DNA from: Rhodobiaceae bacterium
GTDB lineage: Bacteria; Pseudomonadota; Alphaproteobacteria; Parvibaculales; Parvibaculaceae
Direction: 5' to 3'
Length of the DNA stretch: 64,000 nt
Assembly: GCA_003330885.1 (NCBI GenBank)
Contig: CP030277.1
Location: forward strand, 1,612,001-1,676,000
Made by a program: the position numbers and the translations under genes
The notes under the pieces: model-generated
What the model saw: the letters and a program-made list of their open reading frames with translations, nothing else
Told to the model about the DNA's origin: nothing
The model's database searches: none
Shown: positions 8,905-16,776 of the stretch, one piece after another
Layout: every line of letters begins with the position of its first letter
Numbering within the stretch: position 1 is the first letter of the stretch

Positions 8905-9417
8905 TTACTGCACCACGACTTCTTTGAACAAGACGTCGCGCACCTCATGCGGCTCAACTGCCAGATTAAGGCGACGAAGCAACTCTTCTTTCATGCGAAC
9001 GATTGCGGCAGAACCATCAAGATCTTCAGGACGCAGCTCGCGCAAATAGACCTGAAACCCGTCAACAATCCGCGGCATCAGCAATTCAATCTCAGCAAGT
9101 ATTTCGGCATTTGGAACCTCAAGGGACACACGCATTTTGAGGTAACGGGTTGGACCACTATCAGTGCTGATATTCACAAGGAACTCAGGCATGTCATAGA
9201 AAACAGGCGGCTCTACCACCTCTTCGACCGCAGCCATATCTTGCTCATCGCCACCGCCAAGAATACCAAAGGCAAACAGCGCACCAACGATACCGCCGAT
9301 CACGACAAGTGCGGGAAGTGCGATGTAGAGAACGATGACCTTACCGCTCATCTTCCTCTTACCGCCTTCCTCGTCGACCCCTTCTTCGAAGTCGATATCG
9401 GCATCCGTATCGCTCAT
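8905..9417 (-). CDS. fliL: Flagellar basal-body-associated protein FliL
   Basis: 170 residues. FliL is a single-pass inner-membrane protein that surrounds the stator and stabilises its function. An acidic cytoplasmic N-terminus precedes the transmembrane helix at about 24-48 (VIVLYIALPALVVIGGIVGA). The periplasmic stomatin-like domain follows (MPEFLVNISTDSGPTRYLKM, LRELRPEDLDGSAAI) and the protein ends DVLFKEVVVQ, as in other FliL. It is the first gene of the leftward fliL-fliM-DUF6468-motE operon. Confidence 0.95.
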   Translation of the reverse strand: MSDTDADIDFEEGVDEEGGKRKMSGKVIVLYIALPALVVIGGIVGALFAFGILGGGDEQDMAAVEEVVEPPVFYDMPEFLVNISTDSGPTRYLKMRVSLEVPNAEILAEIELLMPRIVDGFQVYLRELRPEDLDGSAAIVRMKEELLRRLNLAVEPHEVRDVLFKEVVVQ

Positions 9418-9445
9418 TGGCTCATATCCCTCGTTCTCGACGCCG

Positions 9446-9514
9446 TTAACAAACGGTTGTGAGATCTTGCAATTAGGGACAAATACTCGCCGATGGTGGT
9501 TAACGAAGCGTTGC
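9446..9514 (-). promoter_or_regulatory. Two degenerate CtrA-like sites upstream of fliL
   Basis: TTAA-N7-TTGT at 9446-9460 and TTAA-N7-TTGC at 9500-9514 each match the first half of the CtrA consensus TTAA-N7-TTAA and part of the second. fliL is a CtrA-controlled class II gene in Caulobacter. The match is partial, so this is only a candidate. Confidence 0.25.
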
Positions 9515-9549
9515 TACCCACCTAACTCATCCACAGAACAGGCATTGCC

Positions 9550-9595
9550 AGGCAAGTTTTGCCGGGCAAGCCCTGCCTTTCGGCGGAGTCTGCCG
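9550..9595. promoter_or_regulatory. Cluster of FlbD/ftr-like palindromes upstream of flgF
   Basis: Three CGGCA-N5-TGCCG-type palindromes: AGGCA-AGTTT-TGCCG (9550-9564), GGGCA-AGCCC-TGCCT (9564-9578) and CGGCG-GAGTC-TGCCG (9581-9595). The last is centred 66 bp upstream of the -12 element of the flgF sigma-54 promoter, a usual enhancer distance. Binding by an FlbD-type activator is inferred. Confidence 0.6.
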
Positions 9596-9639
9596 TCTCA
9601 TAAATACCCTAAGCCATTGATTTTATTTTGTTTTCTGAT

Positions 9640-9655
9640 TGGCACAGGCGATGCA
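9640..9655 (+). promoter_or_regulatory. Sigma-54 promoter of flgF-flgG-flgA-flgH
   Basis: TGGCAC-AGGCGA-TGCA: -24 GG at 9641-9642 and -12 GC at 9653-9654 with exactly ten bases between, and a perfect TGGCAC. The transcription start would be near 9666, about 70 bases before the flgF ATG. Confidence 0.85.
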
Positions 9656-9734
9656 ATGAGCTTCACCGGGAAACGGGAGCGAAAGCTTCCAGCGGCGGCA
9701 AATTGCCATCGCAAACAAGAGACGGACGAAACAG

Positions 9735-10466
9735 ATGGAAAACGCTCTCCTGATCGGGATGACCCGGCAGATGGCGCTCCGGCGAGAAATGTCGATCATC
9801 GCGAACAACCTCGCGAACATCAACACGAACGGTTTCAAAGCCGAGCAGCCAATATTCGAACAATACCTGTCCCGCACAGCATCCGAGGACAGCCCTAACG
9901 ATACGATTTCCTTTGTGCAGGACTTCGGCATGCATCGTGACCTTGGTGAAGGCAGGATGGAAGTCACTGACAATCCACTCGATGTCGCCATTTCTGGTGA
10001 AGGTTATTTCAAAATCGACGCGCCTGAGGGCACCCGTTACACGCGCAATGGTGCTTTTGAGCTCGACGCGCAGGGCCGCCTGGTCACTGGAGACGGCTAC
10101 CCTGTTCTTTCAGCCGCAGGGACAGGCTTCACGTTTGGTCCTGAAGACGGACAGATATTGATCTCAGGCGACGGCACGATCTCAACAGATCAAGGCCCTC
10201 AGGGTCGAATTAGCCTTGTGACATTTGAAGAAGAACGAAAGCTTCAAAAGGCGGGTGGCACTCTGCTTAAGACAGAAGAGCCTGAAATTCCGGTCGAGAA
10301 TGTGAGCGTGCTTCAGGGCGCCGTTGAAAGTTCAAATGTTCAGCCCATTCTGGAGATGACACACATGATCTCGGTCATGCAGGCCTATCAGAGCGCAAAC
10401 AAGATCGTTGAGAAAAGCGACGAACTGCAGCGCCAGGCAATATCCACATTGGCCAAGGTCAACTAG
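9735..10466 (+). CDS. flgF: Flagellar basal-body rod protein FlgF
   Basis: 243 residues. FlgF forms part of the proximal rod. The N-terminal rod motif ANNLANINTNGFKAEQPIFE is present near residues 25-44, the central FlgF/FlgG D1 region includes DVAISGEGYFKIDAPEGTRY, and the C-terminal coiled-coil motif ISVMQAYQSANKIVEKSDEL closes the protein. Like other axial proteins it lacks a cleavable signal and is exported by the flagellar type III system. First gene of the flgFGAH operon under the sigma-54 promoter at 9640. Confidence 0.97.
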   Translation: MENALLIGMTRQMALRREMSIIANNLANINTNGFKAEQPIFEQYLSRTASEDSPNDTISFVQDFGMHRDLGEGRMEVTDNPLDVAISGEGYFKIDAPEGTRYTRNGAFELDAQGRLVTGDGYPVLSAAGTGFTFGPEDGQILISGDGTISTDQGPQGRISLVTFEEERKLQKAGGTLLKTEEPEIPVENVSVLQGAVESSNVQPILEMTHMISVMQAYQSANKIVEKSDELQRQAISTLAKVN

Positions 10467-10510
10467 TCAGCAGCGCCTAACACTTTTAGGCAAGAGAAAG
10501 GATCAACCCC

Positions 10511-11296
10511 ATGCAGTCGCTTAGCATCGCCGCCACAGGCATGATGGCCCAGCAGCTCAATGTCGAGGTGATCTCGAATAACGTCGCGAATATGAGCACC
10601 GCAGGCTTTAAACGCCAGAAAGCCACTTTTCAGGACCTGATGTACCAGGACTTGAAGCGAGTTGGCTCGACATCATCTGACTCAGGCACAATTGTTCCCG
10701 CCGGCGTTCAGGTCGGTATGGGTGTCCGCACCGCCGCCGTGACGCGCATCGCAGCCCAGGGCAACCTGGACATCACAGAAAATGATTATGACCTTGCAAT
10801 CCAAGGCCGTGGATATTTCCGTATTCAAATGCCAAGCGGCGACGACGCGTTCACGCGTGCAGGGAATTTCAGCACAAGCGCCACTGGCCAACTTGTAACC
10901 GCAGACGGCTACACAGTTCAGCCCGGCATCACCATTCCTTCGAATGCGATAGATGTTTCGATCAACGCCCAGGGACTTGTGCAGGTGACACTATCTGGGC
11001 AGACCGACCCACAGACCGTCGGGCAGCTTGAATTGGCCGCCTTCCAGAATCCAGCCGGTCTAGATCCCCTTGGGGACAACCTGTTCATGGAATCCGCAGC
11101 CAGCGGCACACCGACAACAGGCAGCCCGGCCTCCGATGGCTTCGGCTCTCTCCTGCAGGGATATCTGGAGACCTCCAACGTCAACGCCGTGAGCGAGATC
11201 ACCAATCTGATCACTGCGCAGCGTGCTTATGAAATGAACGCGAAGATGATCACAGCGACAGACGAAATGCTGTCAGTGACCTCAAACCTCCGCTAA
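10511..11296 (+). CDS. flgG: Flagellar basal-body rod protein FlgG
   Basis: 261 residues, the standard FlgG size. FlgG builds the distal rod that passes through the P and L rings. It starts MQSLSIAATGMMAQQLNVEV, has the rod signature NNVANMSTAGFKRQKATFQD and NDYDLAIQGRGYFRIQMPSG in the D1 region, and ends with ITNLITAQRAYEMNAKMI. An AAGGATC ribosome site precedes the ATG. It lies 44 bases after flgF in the same operon. Confidence 0.98.
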   Translation: MQSLSIAATGMMAQQLNVEVISNNVANMSTAGFKRQKATFQDLMYQDLKRVGSTSSDSGTIVPAGVQVGMGVRTAAVTRIAAQGNLDITENDYDLAIQGRGYFRIQMPSGDDAFTRAGNFSTSATGQLVTADGYTVQPGITIPSNAIDVSINAQGLVQVTLSGQTDPQTVGQLELAAFQNPAGLDPLGDNLFMESAASGTPTTGSPASDGFGSLLQGYLETSNVNAVSEITNLITAQRAYEMNAKMITATDEMLSVTSNLR

Positions 11297-11340
11297 CGCC
11301 AGCAACAACGAACCAATAGAAAGTTAAAAGCAGGTCCATC

Positions 11341-12330
11341 ATGACACGGCTTTCCTTTTCTCAGAACTGGACCCTAATCAATGCGATCATCGCGTTGTGG
11401 GTGCTCTTTTCCCTAACCCAAGCCGAGGCGGCCGTTTTGCGGCCACACGTCTCCGTCACTGGCGACACTGTGACTCTCGGCGACTTATTCGACGATGCGG
11501 GAACGGCGAGCGATATTGTTATCGCAGCAGCTCCCCGTCCCGGCGCACCTACCGCGATATCTGTCTCTCGCATTTCCCAGGTAGCGCGTCGGAACGGCAT
11601 AGCGTGGCGCAACACGCAAGGCCTGACCCGCATCGTCGTTTCAAGATCTGGTATTCCGCTGGCACCAGAGATCACACGGGCAGCGCTTGCCGATGCAATC
11701 GCTGAAGAAGCCCCCACTGTCGCAGCGAAAGGCCTGATTGAGGTGATTTTCACCAGCGGCGCAGACCGTTTGATGGTTACCAATGATGAAACACCATCAC
11801 TTGCTGTCGAACAGGTCGCATTTGACACCCGCAGCGGACGCTTCCGCGCGGTTGTTCGCGTGCCTGCAGAAGGAGAGGACGCCCAAAGGTTCCGCGTCAA
11901 TGGCCGTGCCTATCCCGCTCTGGATATCCCCGTTCTCACACATCGCATGAGCCCAGGCGACAAAATCACCGAAGCCGATGTTGATTGGATGCGCATCCCC
12001 GCGACGCGCGTCTCACAGAACATCATAGATGACACATCCCATCTGATCGGTTTCACACCTCGTAGAAGCCTGCGGCCTGGTGAGCCAGTCCGGAGCAGCG
12101 ATGTTGAACCGCCGCGCCTCGTAGAGAAAGGGTCAATCGTTTCAGTGACCTATCAGTTAGCGAACATGAGCCTTTCAACGCGCGGACGGGCTTTGGAAGA
12201 CGGAGCGCTTGGCGAGATCATCAAAATCGTCAATCCCCGCTCCCACCGCACCATTGAGGTTGAAGTAACCGGCACCAATCGGGCCCAGGTTGCACCTATT
12301 GGTCCCATTCGTGTGAGCTCACTCAAATGA
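11341..12330 (+). CDS. flgA: Flagellar P-ring assembly chaperone FlgA
   Basis: 329 residues. FlgA is a periplasmic chaperone for P-ring (FlgI) assembly. A signal peptide covers about residues 1-30 (ALWVLFSLTQAEAA). The C-terminal SAF-type domain (about 195-329) is recognisable from MSPGDKITEADVDWMRIPA, LIGFTPRRSLRPGEPVRSSD and ALEDGALGEIIKIVNPRS. It is longer than enteric FlgA (about 219), with an extra N-terminal beta region, as is usual in alphaproteobacteria. Its stop overlaps the first possible flgH start (ATGA). Confidence 0.95.
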   Translation: MTRLSFSQNWTLINAIIALWVLFSLTQAEAAVLRPHVSVTGDTVTLGDLFDDAGTASDIVIAAAPRPGAPTAISVSRISQVARRNGIAWRNTQGLTRIVVSRSGIPLAPEITRAALADAIAEEAPTVAAKGLIEVIFTSGADRLMVTNDETPSLAVEQVAFDTRSGRFRAVVRVPAEGEDAQRFRVNGRAYPALDIPVLTHRMSPGDKITEADVDWMRIPATRVSQNIIDDTSHLIGFTPRRSLRPGEPVRSSDVEPPRLVEKGSIVSVTYQLANMSLSTRGRALEDGALGEIIKIVNPRSHRTIEVEVTGTNRAQVAPIGPIRVSSLK

Positions 12331-13118
12331 GAAACCCCACAGGAAAGCCATTTCTAATGACCCAAACATCAAAAAATCTCCTGTCAAAAGCACTCGTTTT
12401 GAGCTGTATTGCCCTGGTTGTTTCAGGGTGCGCCGTAGCGGATCGCTTGGCTGATGTTGGTGCAGCACCTGCCCTATCGTCGATTGCCAATCCGACCGCA
12501 CAACCGGGCTACCAGCCTGTTTCTCTGCCAATGCCGACACCGGAACGGGCGTCTTATCAGCCCAATTCACTCTGGCGGTCGGGCGCGCGTGCATTCTTCA
12601 AAGATCAACGAGCATCGCGTATCGGCGACATTCTGACCGTCCGCATCAACATTGCCGACGAAGCATCGGTTGACAACGAAACCAGCCGCACCCGAACCAA
12701 TAGTGAGGATGCAGGCCTGGACAGCTTCCTCGGATATGAATCGGCTCTAAATTCCTTTCTACCTGAAGCTGTCGTCGCCGGCTCATTGGCTGACCTGGAC
12801 AGCGCAAGCTCCAGCGTTGGAACGGGCAAAGTTGATCGCAAAGAAGAGATTGATCTCACGGTCGCAGCGGTCGTAACCCAGATCCTGCCAAACGGAAACA
12901 TGGTGATCGAAGGTCGCCAGGAAGTTCGGGTCAACTTCGAAGTCCGCGAATTACTGGTGTCAGGCGTCATCCGCCCAGAAGACATCACCGCGTCGAACAC
13001 GGTTGCACATACCCAAATTGCCGAAGCCCGCATCTCCTATGGCGGCCGGGGTCAGATCACCGACGTTCAGCAACCACGCTACGGACAGCAGGTCTTCGAT
13101 ATTCTCATGCCGTTCTAA
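12327..13118 (+). CDS. flgH: Flagellar L-ring lipoprotein FlgH
   Basis: 263 residues from the ATG that overlaps the flgA stop; an internal ATG at 12357 (MTQTSKN) gives 253 and is also plausible. FlgH forms the outer-membrane L-ring. The lipobox VVSGC gives lipidation of the cysteine near residue 35. Conserved segments are LWRSGARAFFKDQRASRIGD, DILTVRINIADEASVDNETS, GNMVIEGRQEVRVNFEVREL and a C-terminal RYGQQVFDILMPF. Last gene of flgFGAH, followed at once by a strong terminator. Confidence 0.97.
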   Translation: MRNPTGKPFLMTQTSKNLLSKALVLSCIALVVSGCAVADRLADVGAAPALSSIANPTAQPGYQPVSLPMPTPERASYQPNSLWRSGARAFFKDQRASRIGDILTVRINIADEASVDNETSRTRTNSEDAGLDSFLGYESALNSFLPEAVVAGSLADLDSASSSVGTGKVDRKEEIDLTVAAVVTQILPNGNMVIEGRQEVRVNFEVRELLVSGVIRPEDITASNTVAHTQIAEARISYGGRGQITDVQQPRYGQQVFDILMPF

Positions 13119-13139
13119 TCAAACAGAATGCAGATACAA

Positions 13140-13172
13140 AAAAGGCGGGCTTTGAAAAGCCCGCCTTTTCTC
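13140..13172. terminator. Bidirectional terminator between flgH and dksA
   Basis: Perfect stem AAAAGGCGGGC (13140-13150) and GCCCGCCTTTT (13159-13169) with an eight-base loop. T-runs on both strands suit the two convergent genes. Confidence 0.9.
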
Positions 13173-13191
13173 TGTTTGCCAAGGGAAACAA

Positions 13192-13608
13192 TCAATCGTC
13201 GCGATAGACCTTCTCGCGCCGCTCATGGCGTTCCTGGGCTTCTATTGAAAGCGTTGCGATTGGCCTTGCATCCAACCGTTTCAAGCTGATGGGTTCGCCC
13301 GTATCTTCACAATAGCCATATGTGCCGTCTTCAATACGGAGCAGCGCTTGATCAATCTTAGAGACCAGCTTCCGTTGACGGTCCCGCGTCCGCAATTCCA
13401 GCGCGCGTTCAGTCTCGTTTGAGGCCCTATCAGCGATATCGGGATGGTGCCCAGACTCATCCTGCAGGTGTTGCAGAGTCTCCTTGTTCTCCCGGAGAAT
13501 ATCCTCTTTCCACCCTTCCAGCTTGCGCCGGAAATATTCCTTCTGCCTTTTATTCATAAAAGGCTCGTCATCGCTTGGCGTGTAGTCCTTAGGTAAGCGA
13601 ACTGCCAT
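13192..13608 (-). CDS. dksA: DksA-family RNA polymerase-binding regulator
   Basis: 138 residues from the ATG at 13608; the open frame extends further upstream without coding character. DksA binds the RNA polymerase secondary channel and works with ppGpp. The coiled-coil arm (NKRQKEYFRRKLEGWKEDIL) is followed by DIADRASNETERALELRTRD, which includes the coiled-coil tip region, then KIDQALLRIEDGTYGYC and SLKRLDARPIATLSIEAQER. Of the four zinc-finger cysteines of E. coli DksA only the first (GYCEDTGEPI) remains, a pattern known in alphaproteobacterial DksA. It lies between two flagellar operons and converges with flgH. Confidence 0.92.
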   Translation of the reverse strand: MAVRLPKDYTPSDDEPFMNKRQKEYFRRKLEGWKEDILRENKETLQHLQDESGHHPDIADRASNETERALELRTRDRQRKLVSKIDQALLRIEDGTYGYCEDTGEPISLKRLDARPIATLSIEAQERHERREKVYRDD

Positions 13609-13906
13609 TCTTACTCTCTCTCCCTTGTGCGCCGAACCATCACCAGAACGAATACCAGACCATCCGGACCTCTCTTCTGGGTCTGCACAGTCTCGATAGG
13701 ATGAGCTGACATGCCACGGTGACCAAAGGTCGGCGGCATCTCGCTCAAGGCGCGGCGGGAGTATATGTAGGAGGTCCTCCCCATACAACCAAGGGGTGGA
13801 GCAAGTCAGTGAAATATACGTGAAATCAAGAGCTTGAGCCAAAATTTGGCCGTTCAGCCGACAATATTGCTGGTTAAGATCAATCCAACTCTCTCAACAG
13901 AGAGAA

Positions 13907-14338
13907 TCAGCCTGTCTGACCATATTTTGCAAGCTCGACCCTAGCCCGAAGTTCTATGTGATCGAGAACATTGGCCAGCGCAGGATCATCAATCCCAGAG
14001 CGTTCAGTGCTTACATGCGACAGCAGCCGCTGAAGCTTATCAGCAGGCAACTCTCCAGCCAGCAAACCGAGTTTAAGCTCGTCCAAAACATCCAGTGTTT
14101 CTGAAGCATTTTCAATGGCGCGCCGCCGACCGGTCGTTGGATCGTCTGGTGCACCGACGCCTTGAACCGCCAAAAGAGAATGAATGGATGTCAGAGAAGA
14201 AACACCGCCAGCAGCCTGGCTAGGCTGCGCTCCACCAGACCCAAAGTTTGGTGAAAATACTGCGCCCGCCCCTCCCGCACCTGCCTTTTTGGCTGGTCCT
14301 TTTGATGGCGCCGCGTGCTGTGACGAAACGATCTTCAT
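13907..14338 (-). CDS. fliX: Flagellar assembly regulator FliX
   Basis: 143 residues from the ATG at 14338 (MKIVSSQ). In Caulobacter, FliX couples completion of early flagellar structures to the activity of the sigma-54 activator FlbD. A Gly/Ala-rich N-terminus is followed by the conserved C-terminal domain (RRAIENASETLDVLDELKLG, LPADKLQRLLSHVSTERSGI, LDHIELRARVELAKYGQ). It is divergent from flgI, the same arrangement as in Caulobacter, with a perfect TTAA-N7-TTAA site 82 bases upstream. Its presence supports reading the repeated palindromes as FlbD sites. Confidence 0.92.
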   Translation of the reverse strand: MKIVSSQHAAPSKGPAKKAGAGGAGAVFSPNFGSGGAQPSQAAGGVSSLTSIHSLLAVQGVGAPDDPTTGRRRAIENASETLDVLDELKLGLLAGELPADKLQRLLSHVSTERSGIDDPALANVLDHIELRARVELAKYGQTG

Positions 14339-14419
14339 GACACTCTCCATTAACAGCCACAAAGCATGGTCTGGCGACCTGGGACTGCATTTAAGAGCGG
14401 TAGAATGGGGCCTCCCCAC

Positions 14420-14434
14420 TTAACAGCACGTTAA
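14420..14434 (-). promoter_or_regulatory. CtrA box upstream of fliX
   Basis: TTAA-CAGCACG-TTAA is an exact match to the CtrA consensus TTAA-N7-TTAA. fliX is a CtrA-dependent class II gene in Caulobacter, so CtrA control of leftward fliX transcription is likely. Confidence 0.7.
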
Positions 14435-14446
14435 GCATAAAACGCC

Positions 14447-14482
14447 CGGCAAACTCTGCCGCACAAGCGGCAATCAGTGCCG
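14447..14482. promoter_or_regulatory. Two perfect FlbD/ftr-like palindromes upstream of flgI
   Basis: CGGCA-AACTC-TGCCG (14447-14461) and CGGCA-ATCAG-TGCCG (14468-14482) are both perfect palindromes with centres 21 bp apart, two helical turns. They lie 117 bp upstream of the -12 element of the flgI sigma-54 promoter and just beyond the fliX CtrA box, so they could activate flgI and repress fliX. Confidence 0.7.
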
Positions 14483-14578
14483 GTTTCAGTGGCCGAACCC
14501 ATCGGAGCATCAAATGCTCAAAATGATATTCTCCATATATATCAATGGTCTGTAGGTTTTTTACACCAAAACCCAACA

Positions 14579-14593
14579 TGGCACGGTGTTCGC
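14579..14593 (+). promoter_or_regulatory. Sigma-54 promoter of flgI
   Basis: TGGCACG-GTGT-TCGC: a perfect -24 element (GG at 14580-14581), ten bases, then GC at 14592-14593; the -12 has TCGC instead of TTGC. It overlaps the upstream in-frame ATG at 14586, which favours the flgI start at 14655. Confidence 0.75.
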
Positions 14594-14654
14594 TAGGGAA
14601 GACCCAAGAACACGGGCACACGTGCGCCCGGATATTGAGACAAAGGCCAAACGC

Positions 14655-15806
14655 ATGCGTTCGATCATCAAATGGATTTCCAAGAGTCGCCCAGCCCTGC
14701 TCACCTTGGCTGGCACCCTATTGGTGACTTCCGGGATGTTGTTGCCGTCAAGTGCGGAAGCAACATCACGCATCAAAGACATCGCAGATGTTGAAGGCAT
14801 CCGGGAAAACCAACTCATTGGTTATGGCCTTGTTGTTGGTCTTGATGGCACAGGCGACTCTCTGAACAACGCTCCCTTCACGCTGCAAAGCTTGACCTCC
14901 ATGCTGGAGCGTCTCGGCGTGAATACCCGCGACACAGATCTCAATACCGACAATGTTGCCGCTGTGATGGTCACGGCAAACCTACCGGCTTTTGCACCAC
15001 AAGGGACCAGGATCGACGTGACGGTCAGTGCCCTTGGCGATTCTGAGAGCCTTCAGGGCGGCACATTACTTGTCACCCCGCTTATGGGCGCAGACGGTGA
15101 AGTATATGCAGTTTCCCAAGGCCCTGTCGCTGTTGGCGGCTTCAGCGCAGGCGGCGACGCAGCTTCTGTAACCCGTGGAGTTCCGACCAACGGTCGCATC
15201 TCCAACGGGGCGATTGTCGAGCGGGAAATCAAATTCGAAATGGCAGATCTTGGCCTGTTGCGCCTGGCTCTGCGGAACCCTGACCTCACAACAGCACGCC
15301 GGATCGCCTCAGCGATCAACGCCTTCCTTGGCCGATCTACGGCGACTGCCCAAAACCCGACGACTGTAGAACTCACGATTCCCGCCAATTATCGCGGCAC
15401 AGCAGTTGATCTCCTCACAGACATTGAGCAACTGCGTGTTGAACCCGACACACCTGCCAGAGTCGTTATAGATGAGTCATCTGGTGTGATCGTCATGGGT
15501 CGTGACGTCAGAGTGAGCCAAGTCGCGATCGCGCAAGGAAACCTTACGATTTCCGTGACCGAAACCCCCCAAGTGAGCCAGCCAAATCCGTTTGCCGAAA
15601 CAGGAGATACAGTCGTCGTTCCCCGAACAGATGTTGGTGTGCAAGACGGCACTGAAAGGCGACTGGCAGTTCTCGACGGCTCTGTTTCACTGCAAGTGCT
15701 TGTCGATGGACTGAACGCTCTGGGCGTGAGCCCGCGCGACATGATCACGATCCTGCAATCCATCAAAGCTGCCGGCGCTCTGCAGGCGGAAATCGAGGTG
15801 CTCTGA
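14655..15806 (+). CDS. flgI: Flagellar P-ring protein FlgI
   Basis: 383 residues from the ATG at 14655; an in-frame ATG at 14586 lies inside the promoter. FlgI forms the periplasmic P-ring. A signal peptide (LLTLAGTLLVTSGMLLPSSA) is followed by the invariant RIKDIADVEGIRENQLIGYG and VVGLDGTGDSLNNAPFTLQS. Further FlgI signatures are NVAAVMVTANLPAFAPQG, LQGGTLLVTPLMGADGEVYA and a C-terminal LNALGVSPRDMITILQSIKA. The stop overlaps the ATG of the rod-binding protein by one base. Confidence 0.98.
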   Translation: MRSIIKWISKSRPALLTLAGTLLVTSGMLLPSSAEATSRIKDIADVEGIRENQLIGYGLVVGLDGTGDSLNNAPFTLQSLTSMLERLGVNTRDTDLNTDNVAAVMVTANLPAFAPQGTRIDVTVSALGDSESLQGGTLLVTPLMGADGEVYAVSQGPVAVGGFSAGGDAASVTRGVPTNGRISNGAIVEREIKFEMADLGLLRLALRNPDLTTARRIASAINAFLGRSTATAQNPTTVELTIPANYRGTAVDLLTDIEQLRVEPDTPARVVIDESSGVIVMGRDVRVSQVAIAQGNLTISVTETPQVSQPNPFAETGDTVVVPRTDVGVQDGTERRLAVLDGSVSLQVLVDGLNALGVSPRDMITILQSIKAAGALQAEIEVL

Positions 15807-16141
15807 TGACTGCAGAAGCTGCTTTCGCCTCCCCCTTTCGCCTCACGAGCCAAATCGCCGAGGCGGACCGGGCGTCGACGAACGCCCAAAAACCAACCCA
15901 AAATGCTGCGGAGGCCCGCGAGGCCGCTGAAAGCTTCGAAGCGCATTTTCTCGCCAATTTCGTGGACTCCATGTTTTCTGGCATGGAAACGGATGGGCCC
16001 TTTGGCGGCGGTCACGGCGAAACCGTGTTTCGCTCCCTGCTCAATCAGGAATATGCCGGGGCCATGAGCCGGTCCGGCGGTGTTGGCATCGCGGACTCCG
16101 TTTTCAAAGAAATACTCAAAATTCAGGAGGCCTCACAATGA
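15806..16141 (+). CDS. Rod-binding protein (FlgJ N-terminal domain)
   Basis: 111 residues. It corresponds to the N-terminal rod-binding domain of enteric FlgJ, without the muramidase domain, as is usual in alphaproteobacteria. Residues about 37-105 carry the signature: SFEAHFLANFVDSMFSGMET, GGHGETVFRSLLNQEYAGAM and GGVGIADSVFKEILKIQE. It caps the growing rod. It overlaps flgI upstream by one base and the FlgN-like gene downstream by four, so the three are coupled. Confidence 0.9.
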   Translation: MTAEAAFASPFRLTSQIAEADRASTNAQKPTQNAAEAREAAESFEAHFLANFVDSMFSGMETDGPFGGGHGETVFRSLLNQEYAGAMSRSGGVGIADSVFKEILKIQEASQ

Positions 16142-16602
16142 CCCCGCGCCGGCAACCAAAAGCAAACACTCAAACCCCTCTGGAAATGGTGGACCGAATG
16201 ACGGTCCTTGCGACCCGCTTGAAGGAAGTCCTGAGCGCTGAGTCTGAAATCCTCAAGAGTCAGGACTTGAAGAAAGTCGCTGAGTTCCATGAGGAAAAGA
16301 CGCGCCTTACCAATGAGTTAGCGCTACAGGTCTCTGCTCTGAAGAAGGCTCCACACCTTGTTGATCGGGCACCAGCTGAGCGCGTGTCGCACCTCAAAGC
16401 GGTTATGAACGCCCTGCACCAACAATCTGATGAAAGCAGCAAATTGCTCGCCGCAGCCAAGTCTGTATCCGACGGCCTCGTAAAAGCCGTTGCCGGACTC
16501 GCCGCCCAAAAGAGAGCGCCACAAACAGGCTATGGCAACAGCGGCGCAATGACCCAATCGCGACGTGGCGGAACCCCCCTCTCTCTGGATGCCAGCATTT
16601 AG
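16138..16602 (+). CDS. FlgN-like flagellar chaperone
   Basis: 154 residues, largely helical (MVDRMTVLATRLKEVLSAES, FHEEKTRLTNELALQVSALK). The heptad-like pattern, size and position downstream of flgI and the rod-binding gene fit a FlgN-type export chaperone for FlgK and FlgL. Sequence conservation is weak, so FlgN is an inference from layout. The C-terminal 30 residues are Gly/Ser/Arg-rich and probably disordered. Confidence 0.6.
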   Translation: MTPRRQPKANTQTPLEMVDRMTVLATRLKEVLSAESEILKSQDLKKVAEFHEEKTRLTNELALQVSALKKAPHLVDRAPAERVSHLKAVMNALHQQSDESSKLLAAAKSVSDGLVKAVAGLAAQKRAPQTGYGNSGAMTQSRRGGTPLSLDASI

Positions 16603-16688
16603 GGCATAGAGGCTCTGGCTTCCGAGATCTGATTGACGCTCATCAGCCACACCAGACCCCTTCATTTCTGGGACATGGACAACATGTG

Positions 16689-16704
16689 TTAACGCTCTGC
16701 TAAC
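16689..16704 (+). promoter_or_regulatory. Near-consensus CtrA site upstream of the first FlmG-like gene
   Basis: TTAAC-GCTCTG-CTAAC differs from TTAAC-N6-TTAAC by one base. It lies 73 bases before the probable start codon at 16777, in a gap with no sigma-54 match. CtrA control of the glycosyltransferase pair would put them in an earlier class than the flagellins. Confidence 0.4.
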
Positions 16705-16776
16705 CCTAATTTGAGACTTCTAAGACAACGAAACCGGTCTTGGACCAGATACAACACCAGCAAGGATCGCAGGCCC

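Noticed and set aside
14586-14655. Upstream in-frame start for flgI
   Set aside because: It falls inside the sigma-54 promoter and adds 23 residues before a normal signal peptide.
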